A stretch of DNA of 64,000 nucleotides. Source: Phycisphaeraceae bacterium. GTDB taxonomy: Bacteria; Planctomycetota; Phycisphaerae; Phycisphaerales; SM1A02. Of the stretch, positions 7,107 through 15,888 are shown in pieces; position 1 is the first letter of the stretch; each line of letters begins with the position of its first letter. The stretch covers positions 522,099 through 586,098 of the forward strand of contig JAHBWZ010000002.1 in NCBI GenBank assembly GCA_019636755.1. Direction: 5' to 3'. The translations under genes were made by a program, and so were the position numbers. A model generated the notes under the pieces. The model was not told the origin of the DNA. It did not search any database and worked only from the letters and a program-made list of their open reading frames with translations.

Positions 7107-9290
7107 TCACGCCCTGGCGCGAAGCAGGCGCAGCGCATTGGCCACGACGACGAGCGTGGAGCCCTCGTGCAGCAGCACGGCCACCCCCAGTGGTGCCACA
7201 CCGACGGCGGCCATCGGCGCCACGACGGCGATCACCCCGAGCGCGATGGCCAGGTTCTGGCGGATGATCCGCTGCGACCGTGCCGCGAGCGCGAACGTTG
7301 CCGGCAGGCGCTCCAGCGTCGTCCCCATGATCGCGACGTCTGCCGTCTCCAGCGCCGCGTCGGTCCCCGCGGCGCCCATCGCGATGCCGACCGACGCGGC
7401 CGCCAGTGCCGGCGCATCGTTCACGCCGTCGCCGACCATCGCGACCGTCCCCAGTTCCGACCGGAGCCGACCGATGCGTTCCAGCTTCTCCTCCGGCGAG
7501 AGCGCGGCCTCCCACGCATCGAGTCCCACCGCCTCCGCCACGCGGCGCGCCGCCGCCTCGTGATCGCCGGTCAGCATGACCTGCCGCACCACGCCCATCG
7601 TGCGGATGCGCGCGATCACCTCCCGCATGCCCGGACGGATGGCGTCCTCCAGCATGATCGTGCCGGCGAACCGGCCATCGACGCCCACCGACACGCGTGA
7701 TCGGCCCGCGTCGCGCGCGTCCACCGCGTCCGCCTGCGCCGTCGCCTCTGCATCGGCACGGCGCCGATCGTGCTCCGTGGCGCCGCCCGCCGCGATGAAC
7801 CCGGGGCGACCGACGCGGACCACGCGATCCTCGACACGGCCTTCGGCGCCGGCACCCGACACCTGCCGGACATCCGCCGCCGCGGGAATCGAGAGATCGC
7901 GCTCACCGGCGGCGCCGACGACCGCGCGCGCCAGCGGGTGATGCACCTCCCGTTCCACGGCCGCCGCCAGGCGCAGAACGTCCGCCTCGGAGAATCCGTT
8001 CGCGGGATGCACCGCCGCGACCACGGGGTGGCCGATCGTGATCGTGCCGGTCTTGTCGTAGGCGATGGCGCGCAGGCTGCCCAGCGCCTCCAGGTGACCA
8101 CCGCCCTTGATGAGCGCCCCGATCTGCGCGGCCCGCGCCACGGCGCACAGCACCGTCGCGGGAACACCGATGGCCAGCGCGCAGGGTGACGCCGCGGTCA
8201 GGAACGCCATCGCGCGATAGAACGCGACTCCGAGCGGCACCTCGAAGAGGAGCGGCTGCGCCAGGAGCAGAGCGCCCGTCATCAGGAACACCAGCGGCAC
8301 GTACCAGCGCTCGACGCGCTCGGTGAAGAGCTGCGCCTGCGACTTGTTGGCCTGCGTCTCGGAGACCAGCCGCATGATCCGTGCAATCGTGCTCTCGGCC
8401 GCCGGCTTCGTCACGCGCATGCGGAGCCGGACCTCGCCGTTGAGGGTTCCGGCGAACACCGGGGATCCGGGTTCCTTCACGACCGGCACGGGTTCACCGG
8501 TCAGCGTGGACTCGTCGATGGCGCCGGACCCATCGATGAGTTCTCCGTCCAGCGGCACCCGATCGAACGGGCGCAGGATCACGATCGAACCGATCGCGAT
8601 GTGCTCGACGCGCTGTTCCTGCACCACGTCATCTGCGACCTCGACGGCCGCGGTCTCCGGCGCCAGTTCTGAGAGCGCGCGGATCGCCGACCGCGCGTGC
8701 CCCAGCGCCAGGTGTTCGCCCGCGGCGCCGAGCCCGAAGAGCACGAGGAGGAACGCGCCTTCCTCGAAGTGGAGAAGGAACGCCGCACCGATCGCGGCGG
8801 CGAACATCAGGAGATCGATGTCCACGCGCAGGCGCCGCAGCGTGCGCAGCGCCTCCGGACCGGTCCGGGTGCTGGCGAGGACGCCCGCGGAGAGGCAGAG
8901 CGCGAATCGCAGCCAGACGGGTCCGCCGCTGAAGAGCAGCACCGTCGAGGTGATGAGCAGCACCGCCGCGATGGCGACGCGCCGCAGTTCCGGCTGGCGG
9001 ACCACGAATATCGCCGCGCGCCGGAGCGTCGCCCATGGGCCGATGTCCGCCCTGGTGTCGTGTCGGGTGTCGCCGCGGGACGCGTCGCGCGGACAGGGCG
9101 GCGCGGCCCCCGCCGTCGCCGGAATGATGGGCAGTCCCGCACCCGGCGTGCCCCAGCCGCGATCGCGCCAGCGCCGCGGGCACGCGTCCGGGCATGCCTC
9201 GCAGACGGTGCACGGAGCGGATGCATCAACGACTTCTCCGGGTGCCGCGCCGGGTGCCGCGCCGGCCGCTCGACCGGTGTCACGCGTCAT
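7107..9290 (-). CDS. P1B-4-type heavy-metal-translocating ATPase (Co/Zn/Fe class)
   Basis: A 727-residue polytopic membrane pump. Diagnostic P-type features are the phosphatase loop TLTGEP, the phosphorylation site DKTGT with D412, and the hinge MVGDGVNDAPAL. The transport site in the membrane reads SPC (368-370) instead of CPC, and the last membrane helix carries HEGST (708-712). The SPC plus HEG(G/S)T pair is the signature of subgroup P1B-4, known for export of cobalt, zinc or ferrous iron. There is no HMA domain. The N-terminus instead has a cysteine-rich piece (CTVCEACPDACPRR) that could bind metal. The start overlaps the stop of the upstream OLD-like gene by four bases, so both are translated from one message. 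Confidence 0.9.
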   Translation of the reverse strand: MTRDTGRAAGAAPGAAPGEVVDASAPCTVCEACPDACPRRWRDRGWGTPGAGLPIIPATAGAAPPCPRDASRGDTRHDTRADIGPWATLRRAAIFVVRQPELRRVAIAAVLLITSTVLLFSGGPVWLRFALCLSAGVLASTRTGPEALRTLRRLRVDIDLLMFAAAIGAAFLLHFEEGAFLLVLFGLGAAGEHLALGHARSAIRALSELAPETAAVEVADDVVQEQRVEHIAIGSIVILRPFDRVPLDGELIDGSGAIDESTLTGEPVPVVKEPGSPVFAGTLNGEVRLRMRVTKPAAESTIARIMRLVSETQANKSQAQLFTERVERWYVPLVFLMTGALLLAQPLLFEVPLGVAFYRAMAFLTAASPCALAIGVPATVLCAVARAAQIGALIKGGGHLEALGSLRAIAYDKTGTITIGHPVVAAVHPANGFSEADVLRLAAAVEREVHHPLARAVVGAAGERDLSIPAAADVRQVSGAGAEGRVEDRVVRVGRPGFIAAGGATEHDRRRADAEATAQADAVDARDAGRSRVSVGVDGRFAGTIMLEDAIRPGMREVIARIRTMGVVRQVMLTGDHEAAARRVAEAVGLDAWEAALSPEEKLERIGRLRSELGTVAMVGDGVNDAPALAAASVGIAMGAAGTDAALETADVAIMGTTLERLPATFALAARSQRIIRQNLAIALGVIAVVAPMAAVGVAPLGVAVLLHEGSTLVVVANALRLLRARA

Positions 9291-11122
9291 GCGCCGCCCT
9301 CGCGCGCCTGCTCGACGACCTGCTCCACGACGCGGCGCAGGATTGCCGGAACATGCGTGCCGTCCACGCGGCTCCGACGGCGCATGGCGTCGATGGCATC
9401 CAGCGCGAGCGCCGGCTTCGAGCGGCTGCGGATCGCGCGATCGATGATCGCCCGCGTGGAGAGCGGCTGACCGCGCCGGCCCTGTGCCGACGCGATGTCG
9501 GCAAACCCGGCGGCCTGCAGGTAGACGTCCGCGTATCCATGCTCGAACAGGCAGTACTCGATGTCCGGCTCCTCGAGTCGCGTGACACGCGTGCGCCCGA
9601 CCGCACGTCTGGACGCGTCACGCGCGGCATCCTGGTATTCGCCGCCCATGCGATCTCCGTCGGTGAGCAGGTGCCATTCGATTCCCATCGCCTCGGCAAG
9701 CCGGACAAGCGGCTCCACGCCCGCCTGAGCATACTCCAGGCAGCGGATGCCCTCGAGTGCGAAGTCGAATCCGATCGCCGCCGCGATCTCGCCCAGGAGC
9801 CAGAACTCCGTCTCGCCCTCCACCAGCAGCCAGCATCGCGCGAAGAACGCGCCGGCGCGACCGACGCGCACGTGGTATCCGATCCGCCGGCGGTCATCGA
9901 CGGAAAGCGCGTCCGGGTGGACGGCATGCACCCGTGTTCCTTCACGCGTGCGCACCAGTCGACGGACCGACTCCAGCGGCAGGAATGTCAGCAGTTCTCC
10001 GCTGTTGGACGTCAGGATCTTCTGGACCGGCAGTTCGGCAAGGATGCTCGCCGCCGCGGCGAGCAGCCGCGGATGCAGGTGCGCTTCCGCGTCCTCCACG
10101 ATGACGATGGGTCGGATGCCGTCGCGCCCGCCCGGATGGTCCGGTGCCCGGCGACCCGGTGCTTCCCCGTTCGCGTGTCCCTCGATCTCGAGCAGCGCGC
10201 CGAGCACCAGGAGCGCCGCCAGGCGCGCAAGCCCGGACCCGGGACGCCACGCCTTCGCGCCTTCCTCGGTCAGGGTGAGCGCACCACCCGGTCGATCGAT
10301 GCGCCGCGCCGAGGCCGAGGTGTCGGCGTCGGCGTCGGCGGTCGGGTGCGCGTGCCGGAGCCATCCGAGCACCGCCATGGCCCCGGCACCCGACGATGCG
10401 AGCACCCGGACCAGGTCCTCCTCGCGGACCGGCCGGGTCATGCCGGCGACCCGCCGATAGAGCGCCCGGGCCCGCTCGAGCAGCGCGTCCTGCGCGGTGG
10501 CCGGCGCTGGCCGCATGCCGGCGTGCCCGTCGCCCGGCCGGGCCCCGGGCTCGTCGGTCGGTGCCGGCGGTTCACCGCGCAGGAACGGTCGATCGACCGG
10601 AATGACGATGGCCGGGCAGACGCGCCGAAGTTCGGTCAGGAGCGCCGGATCCGTGCCGACCGCGCGCCTGTCACCAGTTTTTCCACCGGCTTTCCCCTGG
10701 TGATCCCCGGATTCATCCACCACGCCCGGTCTGCGGATCGCCCATCGCACCCGCCTCGTCGGATCGGTCTCTGTCATGTCAGCGGTCACATCCAGCACGA
10801 CGCCGGGCCGTCCGTCCCGGTCGGGACCCGTGAGATCGCGGAGTGCCTTCGTCGCCAGCCGCTCCCACTCGCGCGGCTCGGAGGCCGAGAGATGCAGGCG
10901 GATCCGGATCGGCCCCGCGCCTGCGGCCTCGCCGTGTCGGTCGCGCGGCTCGATCTCCATCGTGCCCGCGGGCGCGCCACCGCCCAGGCAGACGGCGATC
11001 GCCCGGATCAGTGTCGACTTCCCCGCATCGTTCTCGCCGATGAGGACCGTCGTCGGTCCGAAGTCGACCGAGAGCCGCGCAATGCCGCGATACCGCTCGA
11101 CTGTGGCGTGCACGATCTGCAT
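9287..11122 (-). CDS. OLD-like ATPase with Toprim domain
   Basis: A 611-residue cytoplasmic protein. The start at 11122 (MQIVHATVERYRGIARLSVD) gives the usual N-terminus of SMC/RecF-like ATPases. An in-frame codon 27 residues upstream is unconvincing. Walker A is GENDAGKST (29-37) and Walker B is VIVEDAEAHLHP. A C-terminal Toprim domain starts at LVEGETEFW (first E at 435) with the later acidic motif LLTDGDRMGGEYQ. This ABC-ATPase plus Toprim layout defines OLD-family nucleases, some of which act in phage defence (for example GajA of Gabija). No UvrD-like helicase partner is present. The partner here is a metal ATPase coupled by an ATGA overlap, which is unusual. Nuclease activity is inferred from the family. 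Confidence 0.8.
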   Translation of the reverse strand: MQIVHATVERYRGIARLSVDFGPTTVLIGENDAGKSTLIRAIAVCLGGGAPAGTMEIEPRDRHGEAAGAGPIRIRLHLSASEPREWERLATKALRDLTGPDRDGRPGVVLDVTADMTETDPTRRVRWAIRRPGVVDESGDHQGKAGGKTGDRRAVGTDPALLTELRRVCPAIVIPVDRPFLRGEPPAPTDEPGARPGDGHAGMRPAPATAQDALLERARALYRRVAGMTRPVREEDLVRVLASSGAGAMAVLGWLRHAHPTADADADTSASARRIDRPGGALTLTEEGAKAWRPGSGLARLAALLVLGALLEIEGHANGEAPGRRAPDHPGGRDGIRPIVIVEDAEAHLHPRLLAAAASILAELPVQKILTSNSGELLTFLPLESVRRLVRTREGTRVHAVHPDALSVDDRRRIGYHVRVGRAGAFFARCWLLVEGETEFWLLGEIAAAIGFDFALEGIRCLEYAQAGVEPLVRLAEAMGIEWHLLTDGDRMGGEYQDAARDASRRAVGRTRVTRLEEPDIEYCLFEHGYADVYLQAAGFADIASAQGRRGQPLSTRAIIDRAIRSRSKPALALDAIDAMRRRSRVDGTHVPAILRRVVEQVVEQAREGGA

Positions 11123-11325
11123 CGGCGTGGATTCATCGACCGAAGCGCGGCACCGCCCGCGAGGAATCGCGCCAGGATCGGCTGTACACGATCGGCAGTA
11201 CACAAGATGCGGGGGCGTGCGCGCCTACGCGACACAATCGATGGAGATCACCGCCCGCAGTCGGCTGCACATGTCCGCCGGTGACGACCGGGCGAGTGGC
11301 ATCCCGGTCGTGCGTGCTGTGAAAG

Positions 11326-11398
11326 TACCCCGTAGGGGAGTCGAACCCCTGTTCCCGCCGTGAGAGGGCGGTGTCCTGGGCCACTAGACGAACGGGGC
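11326..11398 (-). tRNA. tRNA-Glu, anticodon CUC
   Basis: The minus strand folds into a complete cloverleaf of 73 bases. It has acceptor arms GCCCCGT/ACGGGGT (first pair G-U), an anticodon stem CCGCC/GGCGG with loop CUCUCAC giving anticodon CUC, and a T arm AGGGGTTCGACTCCCCT. The discriminator is A and the CCA end is not encoded. Confidence 0.95.
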
Positions 11399-11496
11399 GG
11401 CGAGCCCCGGAGTGTAGCGACTTCCTCCGGACGGTCAACGGAGGCGCGCATGCACCGTCGGAACAGGTCTCGCGGTAGCATCCGCACCGATACGCC

Positions 11497-11518
11497 CGTC
11501 CGGGCGAAAGCCCGGACG
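11497..11518 (+). promoter_or_regulatory. 5'-leader hairpin with GAAA tetraloop next to the ribosome binding site
   Basis: A perfect 9-bp stem CGTCCGGGC/GCCCGGACG closed by GAAA is followed without a gap by AAGGAG (11519-11524), the Shine-Dalgarno of the metallo-hydrolase gene. It could control translation or protect the mRNA 5' end. Confidence 0.5.
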
Positions 11519-11533
11519 AAGGAGATTCCAGCG

Positions 11534-12478
11534 ATGCTTCCCAAGATGCCGGCGCCGGTGCAGCAGCCGGGCTTCCTCTTCGTTCCACCGTTCCGGATCC
11601 AGGGCTACAGCATCGCGGGGGAACACACCGTCATCCAGGTTCCGGAACTGGATGTCTGCTTCGACATAGGCTCCTGCCCGCGGTTCGCGATCAGTTCGCC
11701 GTTCATTGCGCTCAGCCACACCCACATGGACCACGTGGGGGGGTTGCCGTACTACTTCAGCCAGCGCGTCTTCCAGAAGATGGGACCGGGGACCGTGGTC
11801 TGCCATCCGGAGGCCGTGGAGCCGCTGCGCGTGATGATGCGCTCATGGGGGGACCTCGAGCGCCAGCGCACGCAGCATGCCATCGTGCCCCTGGAGCCGG
11901 GACGCGACCTCGAGATCAAGCCGAACATCGTCCTGCGGGCCATCGAGGTCAGCCACACAATTCCCGCGCTGGGCTTCGCGCTGGTCGAGCGGCGCAGTAA
12001 ACTCCGGCCGGAGTTCGCGGGTCTGCCGCAGGAACGACTGCGCCAACTCCGTGCGGAGGGCGTGGAGATCACGCAGGTCATCGAGATTCCGCTGATCGCC
12101 TACACCGGCGACACGGAATTCGGCCCCTTCCTGTTCCGCGACGAGTTCTCTCGCGCGGCAACGGTGATCTGTGAGTGCACCTTCGTCGACCCAGGCCATC
12201 GCGATCGCGCCGCCATCGGCAAGCATCTGCACCTCGATGACATCGCGAAGCTGATCGACGTGTGGGAGGCACGGACGATCATCCTGGGTCATCTCTCCCG
12301 GCGGTCGCACATCGGTGAAATCCGCCGGTTCCTGCGCAGTCGCATCAACCGCGAGGAATGCGATCGGCTGCATCTGCTCATGGACCATCGCGCGAATCGC
12401 GAGCGCTATGAGCAGCAGGCCCTGTCCATCGGCGCCGCCGCGGCGATCGAAGCGCACGACGAGACTGAAGCCGGTTGA
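11534..12478 (+). CDS. MBL-fold metallo-hydrolase, RNase Z-like
   Basis: A 314-residue cytoplasmic protein. The ATG at 11534 has AAGGAG nine bases upstream. The metal-binding signature HTHMDH lies at residues 62-67 (ALSHTHMDHVGG). Further landmarks are VSHTIPALGF, YTGDTEFGPF, CTFVDPGHRDRA and ILGHLSRRS, the usual order in RNase Z/ElaC-like beta-lactamase-fold hydrolases. The family processes tRNA 3' ends or hydrolyses phosphodiesters. A tRNA-Glu lacking an encoded CCA lies just upstream on the other strand. Which substrate this protein uses cannot be told from sequence. Confidence 0.8.
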   Translation: MLPKMPAPVQQPGFLFVPPFRIQGYSIAGEHTVIQVPELDVCFDIGSCPRFAISSPFIALSHTHMDHVGGLPYYFSQRVFQKMGPGTVVCHPEAVEPLRVMMRSWGDLERQRTQHAIVPLEPGRDLEIKPNIVLRAIEVSHTIPALGFALVERRSKLRPEFAGLPQERLRQLRAEGVEITQVIEIPLIAYTGDTEFGPFLFRDEFSRAATVICECTFVDPGHRDRAAIGKHLHLDDIAKLIDVWEARTIILGHLSRRSHIGEIRRFLRSRINREECDRLHLLMDHRANRERYEQQALSIGAAAAIEAHDETEAG

Positions 12479-12597
12479 CCGGATGCGCGATCGGTCGTAG
12501 ATTCTCCGCCGCGCTCGCACGGTTCGCACTCGCGGCCGCGCGCCGGGCGCCCGTCGCTGTCACTTCCAGCAGGAACCGCGCATTGCGAGCCGATCAG

Positions 12598-13992
12598 ATG
12601 GGCCGACCAGATCCGAATCTGCTCGATGGCATGCTGACCTACCTCCGGCGCACGCATCCCGCGATGTGCCGGCGCTGGTTCGCCGACATCGAACCGCTCG
12701 ACCAGTCCGGCGGGGTGCTGCGCCTGCTCGTGCGGGAGAGCGTTCAACTGCGCTATCTCCAGCGCCAGTGCAGCCAGCAGTTCTCCGAAGCAGCACAGGC
12801 GGTCACCGGGTCCCTTCTCGCGGTGCGCTTCGTCGGCGAATCGGAAGTCAGCGCATCGCGGGAGGACCTCCCCGCGGGCGTGCGCGCCGCGGAGCTGCAG
12901 GGCGCCGAGAAGACCGGCGCGTTCGTACGCCGGTCGACCAGTACCTCGAGTGCAGATCTCTATGAGATGGTCCTCTCGCCGGACTATCTCTTCTCCAACT
13001 TCATCACGGGGCCCGACAACCGGCTGGCGCATGCCGGCGCCGTTGCCGTGGCGCGGAAGCCGGGACGCGCCTACAACCCGTTCTTCATTCACTCCGGCTT
13101 CGGCCTGGGAAAGACGCACCTCCTGCACGCCATCTGCCACGCGCTGCTGGAAGAGCATCCGGATTTCCGCATCTACTACACGTCGTGCGAAGGATTCATG
13201 ACGCAGTTCCACGAGGCGGTCAGCGAAGGCGACATGACCGGCTTCCGGTACCGCTTCCGCCACGTCGACATGCTGGTCATCGATGACATCCATGACCTCT
13301 CCAAGCGGGAACGGACACAGGAAGAGTTCTTCCACACCTTCAACTGTCTCTCCCAGGCAGGAAAGCAGATCGTTCTCAGTTCCGACGCACCGCCGAACGA
13401 GATCCCCGATCTCGAAGAGCGGCTGGTGAGTCGCTTCAGTTGCGGACTGGTCGTTCCCATCGACCGGCCGTGCTACGAGACGCGCGTGGAGATCGTGAAG
13501 AACAAGGCGCTCATGCGGGGCTTCGAGTTCCCCGTCGATGTGGCGGAGTACATCGCCGCCCGTATCGACTCGAACATCCGCGAACTCGAAGGCGCCATCT
13601 CGCGCGTCCAGAGCGTCGCCGCCGCCGAAGGCGCCCCGTTCACACTTGAGCTGGCCAAGCGCGCCATCGGCGAGCCGCGGTCCAGCGGTGCCGGCCACCC
13701 GACGATTCACCGGATCATCGAGATCATCACCGGCTACTACAACGTCAAGCCGACCGACCTGCTCTCGAAGCGCCGGCACAAGTCGATCGCGCTGCCGCGC
13801 CAGGTCGGCATGTGGCTCGCGCGTCGCCACACCAGGTACAGCCTGGAGGAGATCGGCGGGTACTTCGGCGGCCGCGACCACACCACGGTGATGCACGCCA
13901 TCCGGACCGTGGACTCCAAGCGGCAGGTGGACCAGATCCTGGACCACGACGTCGCCCGGATCGAGGAACTCGTCCTGACCCCGGGCTCGTGA
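12598..13992 (+). CDS. dnaA: Chromosomal replication initiator protein DnaA
   Basis: With the ATG at 12598 the protein has 464 residues, normal for DnaA. A TTG at 12583 and an ATG at 12475 are possible but give atypical extensions. Domain I resembles the usual N-terminal helix bundle (LLDGMLTYLRRTHPAMCRRW). Domain III has Walker A GFGLGKTH (167-174) and Walker B MLVIDDIHDL. Domain IV ends with the DnaA-box-binding signature GGRDHTTVMHA in the helix-turn-helix, preceded by YNVKPTDLLSKRRHK. It binds DnaA boxes and melts the origin. The 0.8-kb gene-free region downstream contains candidate boxes. Confidence 0.95.
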   Translation: MGRPDPNLLDGMLTYLRRTHPAMCRRWFADIEPLDQSGGVLRLLVRESVQLRYLQRQCSQQFSEAAQAVTGSLLAVRFVGESEVSASREDLPAGVRAAELQGAEKTGAFVRRSTSTSSADLYEMVLSPDYLFSNFITGPDNRLAHAGAVAVARKPGRAYNPFFIHSGFGLGKTHLLHAICHALLEEHPDFRIYYTSCEGFMTQFHEAVSEGDMTGFRYRFRHVDMLVIDDIHDLSKRERTQEEFFHTFNCLSQAGKQIVLSSDAPPNEIPDLEERLVSRFSCGLVVPIDRPCYETRVEIVKNKALMRGFEFPVDVAEYIAARIDSNIRELEGAISRVQSVAAAEGAPFTLELAKRAIGEPRSSGAGHPTIHRIIEIITGYYNVKPTDLLSKRRHKSIALPRQVGMWLARRHTRYSLEEIGGYFGGRDHTTVMHAIRTVDSKRQVDQILDHDVARIEELVLTPGS

Positions 13993-14155
13993 CCGACCCC
14001 GGCGCCGGTGCCACGGCCCCGACGGGACTCCCCACGGACGCCGGCCGCGACCGCGGCGTCGGCACCGCCGTCCATCCCTGTCGGGTCAACCCGGGAACCG
14101 GCCTGCCCAGCCCTGGACACCCCCGCGCGAGGGCCCGGACCCGCGCCACCGTCGA

Positions 14156-14164
14156 TGTGGACAA
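14156..14164 (-). promoter_or_regulatory. Putative DnaA box
   Basis: The minus strand reads TTGTCCACA, a full match to the high-GC DnaA box consensus. It lies 164 bases after the dnaA stop. Confidence 0.45.
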
Positions 14165-14510
14165 CCTGTCGCCGGCTGTCGGCGCGTGTCGCGCGGTCGG
14201 CCCGCCTGGAGGGGCCCCGGGACGCCACACGCCCCCGGGCGCGCCATCGCGTGCCGCCAATGAACACCAACCGGCGGCAGGTGGAAGGCAAACGTCAGGT
14301 TGTTCCGTGAGTTCGTGCTCGGAAAACACTGGCAATACAGGTGTTCCATCTCTCTACCGGTGTCCGTCCACAAAACGACAGGGCCAATTCCTGCGGAGAG
14401 GAAATTGATCTCTTCCTTCCCTTCCCGGACGGACTGCCGGGAGCGCGGGAGGCATCCGGACATCCGTTCGCGACATCCGGCCCGCATCGATTCCGAGGCC
14501 CTTGCGCCCG

Positions 14511-14519
14511 TGTGGACAC
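14511..14519 (-). promoter_or_regulatory. Putative DnaA box, one mismatch
   Basis: The minus strand reads GTGTCCACA, which differs from TTGTCCACA only at the first base. Same orientation as the box at 14156. Confidence 0.35.
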
Positions 14520-14650
14520 ATGGTGGACCCTCGCGCCACGGCGGCGCGGCGACCGCGATCGCGCACCCCGGACTCGCGGCGCCCTGATCCACCCGGCGAT
14601 CCCGCGCCTTCCGCGGATTCCTGCCGCGCAGCGGTGACGGAACGGGCTTC

Positions 14651-14656
14651 TATACT
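14651..14656 (+). promoter_or_regulatory. Possible -10 element for the moxR operon
   Basis: TATACT stands out in GC-rich surroundings 142 bases before the moxR start. No good -35 hexamer is seen at the right distance. Confidence 0.35.
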
Positions 14657-14798
14657 GGCCGCCCCGGTCAGCCGCGCGGCGGACGGGCGTTCGCGGGAAG
14701 AACCGCGCGGCCTCCGGTCGATATCACCCGGTGGTGTCCGATCCGGATCCGATGGACGGGGGAGGAGTCCGGCCTGCTGCCGGCCGTTGGGAGAATCC

Positions 14799-15872
14799 AT
14801 GACCGACCCGCTCGCCTCCGCCTCCATGTCCCAGGCCTTCGATGCCGAGACCGCCGTTCGCGAAGTCACGCTGGCGGCCGAGCGCCTCTCCGAGGAGGTC
14901 CACAAGGTCGTCGTGGGGCAGGAGCGCGTCCTGGACGAGCTTCTCATCGCCGTCTTCTGCGGGGGCCATGCGCTTCTGGAGGGTGTGCCGGGTCTGGCGA
15001 AGACGCTGCTGATCTCGACGCTTGCCCGGACGATGAGCCTTGGATTCTCGCGCATCCAGTTCACGCCGGACCTGATGCCGTCCGACCTGACGGGCACCGA
15101 GGTGATCGAGGAGGACAAGACGACGGGCAGCCGGGAACTGCGCTTCGTCAAAGGTCCGATCTTCTCGAACGTCATCCTCGCGGACGAGATCAACCGGACG
15201 CCGCCGCGGACACAGGCCGCGCTCCTGGAAGCGATGCAGGAGCGCCAGGTGACCGCCGGCGGCGTCCGCCACGTCCTGCCGCAGCCGTTCTTCGTCCTGG
15301 CGACGCAGAATCCGATCGAGCAGGAAGGGACGTACCCGCTGCCTGAAGCGCAGCTCGATCGCTTCATGTTCAACGTCCGGATCGACTATCCGAGCGAGGA
15401 ACAGGAACTGGAGATCGTGCAGAAGACCACCTCCGCGGAGGTCCGTGAACTCCAGGCGGTGCTGAGCGGCGAGGATGTGCTGCGCATCCAGCACCTTGTC
15501 CGCGAGGTGCCGGTGGCGGATCACGTGGTGCGGTTCGCGCTGCGTCTTGCCAGGGCCACGCGCATCCGGGAGTCGAGTCCGAAGCCGGAGATCGTGCAGA
15601 AGTACGTCTCGTGGGGCGCCGGACCCAGGGCGAGCCAGTACCTGGTGCTCGCCGCGAAGGCGAAGGCGCTGCTCTCCGGATCACCGCACGTCATGCCGGA
15701 TCACATCCGGGCGGTGGCCCTGCCCGTCATGCGGCACCGGATCATTCTGAACTTCAACGCGGAGGCGGACGGGATCTCGACGGACCACGTGGTGGCGCGT
15801 CTCCTGGAGACGACGCCGGTCGACGATGCGGATCCCGCGACCGAGCGGCGGCTCTCCGCGGTCATGCGATAG
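14799..15872 (+). CDS. MoxR-family AAA+ ATPase
   Basis: A 357-residue cytoplasmic ATPase. The ATG at 14799 follows GGGAGA. An internal ATG at 14826 is also possible. Walker A is GVPGLAKT (about residue 62), Walker B is VILADEINRTPPRTQ, sensor 1 is LATQNPIEQEGTYPLPEAQ and the arginine-finger region is LDRF. MoxR proteins act as chaperone-like ATPases for VWA-domain partners. The DUF58, BatA and VWA proteins encoded directly downstream are the expected partners. It is the first gene of a chain of overlapping or closely spaced genes reaching 28212. Confidence 0.92.
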   Translation: MTDPLASASMSQAFDAETAVREVTLAAERLSEEVHKVVVGQERVLDELLIAVFCGGHALLEGVPGLAKTLLISTLARTMSLGFSRIQFTPDLMPSDLTGTEVIEEDKTTGSRELRFVKGPIFSNVILADEINRTPPRTQAALLEAMQERQVTAGGVRHVLPQPFFVLATQNPIEQEGTYPLPEAQLDRFMFNVRIDYPSEEQELEIVQKTTSAEVRELQAVLSGEDVLRIQHLVREVPVADHVVRFALRLARATRIRESSPKPEIVQKYVSWGAGPRASQYLVLAAKAKALLSGSPHVMPDHIRAVALPVMRHRIILNFNAEADGISTDHVVARLLETTPVDDADPATERRLSAVMR

Positions 15873-15888
15873 GCCGCGGACGGACACG

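Larger units (their letters stand above)
13993..14798 (+). other. Candidate chromosomal origin of replication (oriC)
   Basis: An 806-base gene-free interval follows dnaA. It contains TGTGGACAA (14156-14164), the exact reverse complement of TTGTCCACA, the DnaA box form favoured in GC-rich bacteria. It also has a one-mismatch copy TGTGGACAC (14511-14519) and a weaker CCGTCCACA (14364-14372). The section from about 14270 to 14430 is visibly richer in A and T than the surroundings and could be the unwinding element. Large gene-free intervals next to dnaA are the classical origin site. No strand-skew analysis was possible. Confidence 0.5.

Noticed and set aside
9287..11122. Gabija defence system
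   Set aside because: The OLD-like protein lacks the adjacent UvrD-like GajB helicase required for that system.
9194..11284. A 696-codon plus-strand frame opposite the OLD-like gene
   Set aside because: The minus-strand protein has intact Walker and Toprim motifs. The plus-strand translation has none.
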